5,935 bases of DNA, taken from contig JAPKDE010000163.1 of NCBI GenBank assembly GCA_028822675.1, positions 1 to 5,935 of the forward strand, written 5' to 3'. Below the pieces are notes generated by a model, which was not told the DNA's origin, did no database searches, and was given only the letters and a program-made list of their open reading frames with translations. The DNA is from Dehalococcoidia bacterium (GTDB lineage: Bacteria > Chloroflexota > Dehalococcoidia > UBA3495). Below, piece after piece: positions 1 to 5,261 of this stretch (position 1 is its first letter; every line of letters begins with the position of its first letter). Position numbers and translations under genes: made by a program.

Positions 1-206
1 CAGTTGGCGCCTTTTTTGTTGACTTAATCGAACTGTGGTACAAATCCGTCATAAATCGAAGCCTCAGCACGTTAATATTATTAACAAAGCAGCCTCAGTT
101 TAAGAGGCTAATCCAACTCACCCTTGTCGATTTATTGAAAAAGCCTAAGACGTTCCATTTCAGCAATACCCAAACAAATGTACACACATCTAATCTTTTT
201 CCCTCT
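1..206. other. AT-rich stretch with no supported gene, possibly more of the decayed binding-protein gene
   Basis: This stretch is AT-rich and has no convincing reading frame, and the open frames on both strands look random. If the relict gene downstream is colinear with the intact paralogue, this interval should hold the equivalent of about 70 further codons. The only hint is a GTCGAT at 126-131 that could match the GTTGAC (Val-Asp) codons at 2514-2519 of the intact gene, but the spacing is off by 12 bases and the surroundings are weak. I treat it as unresolved. Confidence 0.4.
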
Positions 207-759
207 GACTTTCCAAGGAAATCAATTCCACAACAACCCTCAAAGTCAAGAATTAGACCTGTTTCAACAAAGTCAACAGTTATATTTATCGCTAATCCGA
301 TAAATAATCTAAGGTGGGAACCCGTGAAGTCGTTGCCCAGTATAGGGTACACATCGGGGTAACGCTTACCCCGCAAAGCCCTCTACGGTACCTCGCGACC
401 GCCTTTGGTTGCCAGGACTTACCAGGGTGTCGCTTGTCACTCGGTTTCCATCATAGGAGGCGGACCGACGCAAGGTTACACCAGATTCACAAACGCTTCG
501 TAACTTCAGCTAATGATCAGAGCACACGTTTTTGGAAGAGTACATAGGTATCGCAAAGTCTTCTGTTGTACGTGCAGATAGAATCGCCGCTGAAGATGCC
601 ATTGCCCGTTGAAACGTCTATAACGTGTCTTCCATAACTGGACTGTGCCTTAACGACAACATTTGGCCAGCGGGACCCAACATCAATCCCTGGGACAATT
701 TCATCAAGCAAGGCGACCTACGGCAGATCAACGGGTTTGAGTACATCACTCCTCGCTAG
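207..759 (+). pseudogene. Decayed 3' part of an ABC peptide-binding protein gene (SBP_bac_5), paralogue of the intact gene at 1350-3152
   Basis: Read in pieces, this region matches the last 180 or so residues of the intact binding protein downstream. In frame 2 (about 311-380) AQYRVHIGVTLTPQ matches AQYWDDIGLNVTFQ. In frame 3 (about 384-500) YGTSRPPLVARTYQG and CHSVSI match YGTIRPTFVARTYEG and CHSVSI, then TQGY matches VQGY. In frame 1 (505-759) FS..SEH.FLEE, DRIA and the C terminus KQGDLRQINGFEYITPR match the paralogue. The last 40 residues are about 70% identical (28 of 40). The damage is a loss of about 2 bases near 380, a gain of 1 base near 501, and stops at 293, 305, 511, 514 and 610; the last replaces a conserved Trp (TGG to TGA). 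The upstream limit rests on GACTTT (207) and GTTTCAAC (261), which keep nearly the spacing seen in the paralogue; before about 290 the match is weak. No intact start or signal peptide is present in the window. The gene is almost certainly non-functional. Confidence 0.88.
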
Positions 760-803
760 CACCCAACGATCATCGCAGTCCTTCTTGTAGGACAATGGAT
801 TTC

Positions 804-847
804 AATAAAAGGAGGGCCAACCAAATGGTTGGCCCTCCTTTTATTTT
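804..847 (+). terminator. Strong intrinsic terminator after the relict binding-protein gene
   Basis: A perfect 19-bp inverted repeat, 804-822 paired with 827-845, encloses the 4-base loop AAAT. The core is GGAGGGCCAACC pairing with GGTTGGCCCTCC. The arms run from an A-rich left flank into a T-rich right flank, as in a bidirectional rho-independent terminator. It lies 45 bases after the relict stop codon and has a structural counterpart after the intact paralogue. Confidence 0.9.
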
Positions 848-1086
848 CCGTGCCAATATACCAGCCGATCTATCAGACGGTAATAAAGAATCTTCTGACT
901 TAAACGGTCAGTGGGAGAGAAACTGGCAATCTTAGAAGATAATCGTCGTTTACCAGCATCGAACTACGGATTCAACCGTAATCTGTCCAAACAACCTACA
1001 TCAGTCTGAGTATCTTCCCTACTCAACCGGTTTTTTAATACCCGTCAAACAGAATATTAATACGATTTGTTATTACTAATTTCGTA
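848..1086. other. Intergenic region, no gene seen
   Basis: No reading frame of useful length exists on either strand. The stretch is AT-rich. It holds only short inverted repeats, such as CTGAC/GTCAG near 896-916 and ATCTT/AAGAT near 930-941, and an AACCGGTT palindrome followed by T residues near 1025. None is strong enough to name as a functional site. I cannot tell whether it holds further fossil sequence. Confidence 0.5.
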
Positions 1087-1115
1087 TTGACATGCACACA
1101 CCGTTAGTTTATATC
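1087..1115 (+). promoter_or_regulatory. Sigma-70-type promoter for the binding-protein gene
   Basis: A perfect -35 TTGACA (1087-1092) is followed after exactly 17 bases by TATATC (1110-1115), which matches 4 of 6 bases of the -10 consensus. The call is strengthened by a nearly identical element at 3542-3570 ahead of the permease operon (23 of 30 positions equal, spacer included). Transcription from here would start near 1122 and give a leader of about 228 bases before the start codon at 1350. Confidence 0.65.
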
Positions 1116-1264
1116 TATTCCCTATTATCAGTAATTCGGTTATTTACATATTCTATCTGTGTTTTCGTCATGGATAGAAGGTAAACCGGACCGATTATTA
1201 TCTTGGTAATTAGTTTCCGGGCTCTACAGCCGGATTAACAATCTCTTACGAGGGTCAAAATAAT

Positions 1265-1302
1265 TTTCAAGCTTTAGGGCTAATTAGCTTCAGAGCTTGA
1301 AA
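1265..1302 (+). promoter_or_regulatory. 38-bp interrupted dyad in the leader of the binding-protein gene
   Basis: Outer arms TTTCAAGCT (1265-1273) and AGCTTGAAA (1294-1302) share the same centre (1283.5) as an inner 10-bp palindrome GCTAATTAGC (1279-1288). Of the five pairs between them, one is Watson-Crick, three are G-T, which could pair in RNA, and one is a mismatch. It lies between the promoter and the ribosome binding site and has no T tract, so it is not a terminator. It could be an operator for a dimeric regulator, or an RNA hairpin that affects translation or stability. No regulator is encoded in the window. Confidence 0.5.
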
Positions 1303-1334
1303 GATATCCAATTGTCATATCCCCATACTTTATT

Positions 1335-1340
1335 GGAGGT
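1335..1340 (+). promoter_or_regulatory. Ribosome binding site that fixes the TTG start at 1350
   Basis: GGAGGT is a strong Shine-Dalgarno match. It lies directly against the in-frame TTG at 1341, too close for initiation, but 9 bases before the in-frame TTG at 1350. This places the true start at 1350, three codons inside the longest open frame. Confidence 0.75.
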
Positions 1341-1349
1341 TTGTCCATC

Positions 1350-3152
1350 TTGAATCACCGGTTAAAGAATCCCAAATTAATGATCCTAGGACCCTTGGTT
1401 CTCCTGTTGGCAGCCATATTGGCCTGCGGTTCCTCAGCGACCGCAACGCCAATACCGCCAACAGGTGATACGGCAGCCGCGCCAACTGCCGTACCGTCTT
1501 CTGGAGCTACGTCTGCTCCATCGGCGACTGCAGTGCCCACCAAAGCACCTGAGGTGATGGCCAAACCTTCCGGCACCATCAACGTTGGCCAAAAAGAATT
1601 GGGCCCCTACTTCGGTAGCCCCAAGTTGTCCGGAAACCCTCAGATTTTCCTGAACAACGCAGCGCCGATTACTGAGACCCTTGGCATGTATGGGTTTGAC
1701 AGCAACGCAGTCGAACCGATGCTGGCCGAAGGCTGGGACATCTCACCCGACGGTCAGGTATGGACCTATCACATCCGCAAGGGTGTTGAGTTCCATAAAG
1801 GCTTTGGTGAGATGACCGTTGAAGACGTGGTATTCTCCTTTGACCAACTTGCCAACAGTGAAAAACACGCCCGAGCATCAAACGCAAAGAAAATTTTCTT
1901 TGCCGATAGCGGCAACCAATCAACGCCAGATGATTACACCTGGGTGGTCGACACCGGCAGTCCCTTCTCAGATGTACCAATCTTTGAACTGATTGGTACT
2001 CCAAGGGCTGTTATCGCTTGGATTGTGAGCAAGAAGCAATTTGACCAAGAAGGCGAAGAAGAGGCTAACCGAAACACCGCAGCCACCGGTCCCTGGGAGA
2101 TCGATGAATGGAAGACCGGTGAGTTCTGGAAAATGAAAGCCGTGGAAAACCATTGGCGTCAAACACCCTACTTTGCCGAGTTGGTGGAATGGGAGATCCC
2201 AGAAGAATCTGCCAGGGTAGCCGGTTTCAAAACCGGTAACTTGGATACCTTTGTGATGGCTCTAGACTCCATATCTGAAGTAGAGACCGTAGACGGTGCC
2301 AGGCTTATGCAGGTGCCGGATGCCGGTCAAGCTGGCCTAAACATCTATGGTCAAACCTATGTCCCCGCTCGTGATGGCGGAGGAGAGTCTTGGCCGAACT
2401 ACAACACCGATCTGCCTTGGGTGTCTCCAAACAGCGACCCAAGCTCGGCAGAATGGGAAGTTGCTCGCAAGGTCAGGGAAGCACTCTCCATCTCCATTGA
2501 CCGTCAGGCCATCGTTGACGAGTTGTTGCTTGGATTCGGTCACCCTCTAGCCCTCAGAGACTGGGGCGGTCCCGACGAAAAGCGGTTGCCAGATGACATG
2601 GTCTGGGACTTTGACCCCGCGCGGGCTAAGAGTCTATTGGCCGATGCCGGATACCCCGACGGTTTCAACGTGACGCTGTCTCCTGCACTGCGCGGCGCTC
2701 CTTCAGAAGTGGAAGCCTGCGAGGCGATTGCGCAGTACTGGGATGACATTGGCCTGAACGTAACCTTCCAAAACGTGCCCTACGGAACAATACGGCCCAC
2801 ATTTGTAGCTCGTACCTACGAAGGAATATCCTGCCACTCGGTTTCCATCCGTTTGGCCCCGGTACAGGGATACGCAAACTACCTGAACGACTCAGTGTTC
2901 AGTTACGGCACAGAGCACCCGTACCTAGAAGAGAAGATCCCGGTGGTGCAGGGCACAACCAACCGGATAGCTCGTGAGGCCTTGGAGCTAGAAATAGCCC
3001 TGTGGCAGTTCGACAACGTCTTCGGTGAGACCGGCTTGTACGTCTTTGACAACGTCTGGCCGATCGGCCCGAAACTTCTCCCATGGGACGGATTCGTCAA
3101 ACAGGGCGACCTTCGACAGATCAATGGTTACGAGTACATCAAGCCTCGATAA
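1350..3152 (+). CDS. ABC transporter substrate-binding lipoprotein, peptide/nickel/opine type (SBP_bac_5 family)
   Basis: This is an extracytoplasmic solute receptor of 600 residues. It binds substrate outside the membrane and delivers it to the DppB/DppC-type permeases encoded downstream. The start is TTG 1350, set by GGAGGT 9 bases upstream. The N terminus has basic residues (NHRLKNPK), a hydrophobic stretch and the lipobox ILAC, with Cys26 as the likely lipidation site. Residues 27-73 form a low-complexity Ala/Pro/Thr/Ser linker. The family signature follows at about 127-165 (AEGWDISPDGQVWTYHIRKG, then FHKGFGEMTVEDVVFSFD). ATGPWEIDEW at about 245-254 is another typical block, and ARKVREALSISIDRQAIVDE at about 372-391 matches the helix usual in this family. 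The length is on the long side for DppA/OppA-type proteins, mainly because of the linker. It has its own promoter and terminator and is a paralogue of the relict at 207-759. The family call is firm. The substrate cannot be told from sequence alone. Confidence 0.93.
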   Translation: MNHRLKNPKLMILGPLVLLLAAILACGSSATATPIPPTGDTAAAPTAVPSSGATSAPSATAVPTKAPEVMAKPSGTINVGQKELGPYFGSPKLSGNPQIFLNNAAPITETLGMYGFDSNAVEPMLAEGWDISPDGQVWTYHIRKGVEFHKGFGEMTVEDVVFSFDQLANSEKHARASNAKKIFFADSGNQSTPDDYTWVVDTGSPFSDVPIFELIGTPRAVIAWIVSKKQFDQEGEEEANRNTAATGPWEIDEWKTGEFWKMKAVENHWRQTPYFAELVEWEIPEESARVAGFKTGNLDTFVMALDSISEVETVDGARLMQVPDAGQAGLNIYGQTYVPARDGGGESWPNYNTDLPWVSPNSDPSSAEWEVARKVREALSISIDRQAIVDELLLGFGHPLALRDWGGPDEKRLPDDMVWDFDPARAKSLLADAGYPDGFNVTLSPALRGAPSEVEACEAIAQYWDDIGLNVTFQNVPYGTIRPTFVARTYEGISCHSVSIRLAPVQGYANYLNDSVFSYGTEHPYLEEKIPVVQGTTNRIAREALELEIALWQFDNVFGETGLYVFDNVWPIGPKLLPWDGFVKQGDLRQINGYEYIKPR

Positions 3153-3223
3153 CATCATTTGATCACCGTAGTCTTAGCCAAAAAGCGCTACGGCGTCTTG
3201 GTACAACAACAAACAGCAACACA

Positions 3224-3258
3224 AAAGAGGAGTCAACCGCTGAGGTTGGCTCCTCTTT
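3224..3258 (+). terminator. Intrinsic terminator after the binding-protein gene
   Basis: AAAGAGGAGTCAACC (3224-3238) pairs with GGTTGGCTCCTCTTT (3244-3258) around the loop GCTGA. All 15 pairs form, one of them a G-T wobble. It lies 71 bases after the stop codon. The T run is short (TTTATAT), so termination may be partial. It is the structural counterpart of the hairpin at 804-847, with base changes on both arms that keep the stem. It separates the binding-protein unit from the permease operon. Confidence 0.82.
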
Positions 3259-3541
3259 ATATGGGCATCAAATAAACAACAGGACATAGCATTTGACATT
3301 CGAATAATGCCAGTCAGTGCGTGAGACGGCGTTTAATTGGCAAAATGTGGAGGGCTAACGAAATGACACGCCAACAAACATAGAGGCCCTAAGATATGGC
3401 TTCTAGGCCCGGCATTGACCCTGCTCCAACCCAATCAGAGCTCTTCTCTTAATATTGGCTTGTTTATCCCTTAAAACCTTGCTGTAATCTCAGCTTCATC
3501 CACGCTCTAGTCGATAACTTTTTGTACGTGGGTTCCACCTA
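3259..3541. other. Intergenic region, no gene seen
   Basis: No reading frame with a ribosome binding site or recognisable protein is visible on either strand. A TTGACA at 3293-3298 has no partner -10 at a useful distance. I found no clear repeat and no relict of a neighbouring gene. Confidence 0.5.
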
Positions 3542-3570
3542 TTGACTTGCTAAAGCCGATAGTATATATC
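3542..3570 (+). promoter_or_regulatory. Sigma-70-type promoter for the membrane protein and permease operon
   Basis: The -35 TTGACT (3542-3547) is followed by a 17-base spacer and a -10 TATATC (3565-3570). It matches the promoter at 1087-1115 at 23 of 30 positions, including spacer blocks TGC, CCG and TAGT. The expected transcript start is near 3577, giving a leader of about 244 bases before the GTG at 3821. It is the best promoter candidate between the terminator and the operon. Confidence 0.65.
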
Positions 3571-3820
3571 TTACTAACAATTCGGGAGGTAGGCACACGC
3601 AGACCTCTCTATATCCATGCAAGAAACCCCTGCTCAGGAATATCCCGCCATTTTATTCGGCATGTACAACCGGAGAGCATCGGCGGGGCGGAAAATTAAG
3701 AAGGGTTCAAATACCGCCCGTCAAATGCAGGGCGACTGGCAAGTGCCAGGGGCATTGAATCCAATGGATTGATCCGGTTAGCGCTGCAAAGCGTATATAA
3801 CCCAAGGGGTTCCCAACTAG
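3571..3820 (+). other. Long leader of the permease operon
   Basis: This stretch would be transcribed from the promoter at 3542-3570. It holds a GGGAGGT at 3584-3590 that resembles a ribosome binding site but has no ATG, GTG or TTG at a usable distance. It also has a GGGCGG (3686-3691) that can pair with CCGCCC (3714-3719) over a 22-base loop, and a small hairpin CTGGC-AAGT-GCCAG (3736-3749). I recognise no known riboswitch class. The structure could regulate the operon, but nothing here proves it. Confidence 0.35.
3617..3772 (+). CDS. Doubtful 51-residue ORF in the leader
   Basis: An ATG-to-TGA frame would encode a basic 51-residue peptide beginning MQETPAQEYPAILFGMYNRR. No Shine-Dalgarno lies close upstream; the nearest GGGAGGT ends 26 bases before the ATG, with a TAG in frame directly after it. 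The protein has no signal peptide or membrane segment and I recognise no family. It may be a leader peptide or chance. It ends 48 bases before the membrane-protein gene. Confidence 0.18.
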   Translation: MQETPAQEYPAILFGMYNRRASAGRKIKKGSNTARQMQGDWQVPGALNPMD

Positions 3821-4312
3821 GTGCAACCAACGTTCGAAAAGAATTCTTGGGAAAAGACTTCGCCTTTCCTAATTCCCCTCGGACGATCTATTGCAGGGGT
3901 TGTCGTGGGTGTAGTGCTAAGCATGATTGGCATAGCACTCGCCTGGTCGCTATATGTATTCTTCGGTGGATCATCGATTGATTTATGGCGGGCGTCACTG
4001 TACTTTGCCGCTGGAGGCGGAGCAGGGACAGCCGCCTTCGTAGCTTGGCTTCACTTGGATCGTGAAAACGGTTGGGTCCTAGCACTTACGGCAATAGTAG
4101 TAATGGGAGCCGGAATGATTGGCGCCTGGGGCGGATACGAATACGGCGCGGCGCAAGAGATAGAATGTTGCGCAATGCCAACCGTGTCCCCAGTTTACTA
4201 CACAGCGCTAGGATCGGCAGTCATAGCAAACGTCGCAGGCGTCGCTTTTGCGGCAGGCCGGGCGATATGGACCAGAAAAAGGCAAACCCAAATCCACAAC
4301 GCAGTGAACTGA
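3821..4312 (+). CDS. Small integral membrane protein of unknown function
   Basis: This 163-residue protein is rich in Gly and Ala and has four likely membrane helices, at about residues 24-48, 57-77, 84-107 and 124-147. The N terminus is short and polar, and the C terminus is basic (WTRKRQTQIH). The loop between helices 3 and 4 carries an acidic Cys-Cys pair (EIECCAMP). The start is GTG 3821, with only a weak AAGGGG 11 bases upstream; a later start at the internal ATG (residue 41) would cut the first helix. The gene is 14 bases from the DppB-type permease, so the two are almost surely on one transcript. I do not recognise a family. It lacks the conserved loop of ABC permeases, so it is not a degraded permease. 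A role as an accessory part of the transporter is inferred from position only. Confidence 0.68.
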   Translation: MQPTFEKNSWEKTSPFLIPLGRSIAGVVVGVVLSMIGIALAWSLYVFFGGSSIDLWRASLYFAAGGGAGTAAFVAWLHLDRENGWVLALTAIVVMGAGMIGAWGGYEYGAAQEIECCAMPTVSPVYYTALGSAVIANVAGVAFAAGRAIWTRKRQTQIHNAVN

Positions 4313-4326
4313 CGGTAAGAGAGAGA

Positions 4327-5244
4327 ATGCAGAAATACCTGGTACGCCGGTTCCTCCTCGCCTTGGTAACCCTACTCTCGGTCTCTTTGATTATTTTCAT
4401 AATGAGCCGGGTTTCAGGGGATCCTAGACACATCTACCTGGACGATTATTCAACTCAGGAAGACTGGGATCGCATGGGTGAGGTTCTGGGCTTGGACAAG
4501 CCTTACTACGAGCAATATGGAATCTTCTTGAAGGGCGCCGTAAGAGGCGACTTTGGAGAATCTGTCCGGGAAGCTCGCCCTGTAACGGAAGTTGTTATTG
4601 AACGGGCGCCCGCAACACTGTTGCTGGGTGCAGTAGCGTTCAGTTTCTCGATATTAATTGGGGTGCCGCTGGGAATATTATCAGCGGTCAAACGCGGCAC
4701 CATGATGGACAACTTCGGTAAATTTATCGCTTTGATAGGTCAGTCTGCTCCGCCGTTCTGGTTGGGCATCATGCTGATGTTCTTCTTTGCGGTGAAGTTG
4801 GGAATGGTCCCACCATACGGAAAGCAAGACTGGAATAGCATAATTCTGCCTGCCGTAACTTTGGGGTGGTACTACGCCGCCGCTAACCTACGGCTGGTAC
4901 GGTCTGCGATGCTGGACGTGCTGGACTCGGAGTACATCAAATTGGCGCGAGCCAAGGGTGTGAACTCCCGGACCATCATCATGAAGCACGCGTTCCGGAA
5001 CGCGCTGATTCCACCACTAACGTTTGCCGGCGTAACCATCGGAGCCTTGGTAACTGGTTCATTGGTTGTAGAAACGGTGTTCGCATGGCCTGGTCTGGGC
5101 CGGTTGGCTATTGAGGCATTGTTTGCCTTCGATTACCCGTTGCTCCAAGGTGTGGTCATCACATTCACGCTGTTATACGTCACAGCGGCATTCATCGTGG
5201 ACGTGCTCTACGCTTACGTAGACCCACGAATTCGGTTCGCTTAA
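4327..5244 (+). CDS. dppB: ABC transporter permease, DppB/OppB/GsiC type
   Basis: This is one of two inner-membrane subunits forming the channel of a peptide/nickel/opine-type importer. Its 305 residues are the usual family length. The N terminus MQKYLVRRFLLALVTLLSVS is the classic first helix, followed by the conserved FIMSRVSGDP. A soluble loop (about 35-95) includes LGLDKPYYEQYGIFLKGAVRGDFGES. BPD-type membrane segments follow, with the coupling (EAA-like) loop SEYIKLARAKGV...NALIPP at about 201-230, which contacts the ATPase. VVETVFAWPGLGRLAIEA and the ending YAYVDPRIRF are family hallmarks. ATG 4327 is chosen because homology begins exactly there; the frame is open further upstream but overlaps the preceding gene. 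The ribosome site (AAGAGAG) is weak, so translation may be coupled to the upstream gene, which stops 14 bases before. The symbol denotes family type, since dipeptide specificity is not shown. Confidence 0.94.
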   Translation: MQKYLVRRFLLALVTLLSVSLIIFIMSRVSGDPRHIYLDDYSTQEDWDRMGEVLGLDKPYYEQYGIFLKGAVRGDFGESVREARPVTEVVIERAPATLLLGAVAFSFSILIGVPLGILSAVKRGTMMDNFGKFIALIGQSAPPFWLGIMLMFFFAVKLGMVPPYGKQDWNSIILPAVTLGWYYAAANLRLVRSAMLDVLDSEYIKLARAKGVNSRTIIMKHAFRNALIPPLTFAGVTIGALVTGSLVVETVFAWPGLGRLAIEALFAFDYPLLQGVVITFTLLYVTAAFIVDVLYAYVDPRIRFA

Positions 5245-5250
5245 AGAATT

Positions 5251-5255
5251 AGGAG
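5251..5255 (+). promoter_or_regulatory. Ribosome binding site of the DppC-type permease
   Basis: AGGAG lies 6 bases before ATG 5262 and fixes that start. It sits within the 17-base gap after the DppB-type stop codon, consistent with a single transcript. Confidence 0.75.
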
Positions 5256-5261
5256 CAAATA

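Noticed and set aside
16..44. Possible promoter (TTGTTG/TTGACT with TACAAA)
   Set aside because: The spacing is either 14 bases for the better -35 or uses a poor -35. It lacks the spacer blocks shared by the two accepted promoters.
135..362. 75-codon open frame at the left end
   Set aside because: No ribosome site or recognisable protein. It overlaps the relict gene in another frame, and AT-rich sequence explains the openness only by chance.
95..376. Antisense 93-codon frame over the relict
   Set aside because: It overlaps sequence already explained by decay of the + strand gene and shows no family features.
1024..1036. AACCGGTT followed by a T run as a terminator
   Set aside because: It is a bare 8-bp palindrome with no loop and no gene before it. 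The genuine terminator is at 804-847.
1341..1349. Upstream TTG as start of the binding-protein gene
   Set aside because: It lies one base after GGAGG, too close for initiation. The TTG at 1350 has ideal spacing and gives a normal lipoprotein signal.
3293..3298. TTGACA as a promoter element
   Set aside because: No acceptable -10 lies 16-18 bases downstream. The element at 3542-3570 is far better.
3686..3720. tRNA-like GGTTCAAAT with flanking GC stem
   Set aside because: The sequence resembles a T arm, but the pairing GGGCGG is only about 25 bases upstream. No acceptor, D arm or anticodon arm can be laid out.
4072..4326. Extended N terminus of the DppB-type permease
   Set aside because: The frame is open, but its translation here is Arg-rich and unlike the family, it overlaps the membrane-protein gene, and homology begins exactly at ATG 4327.
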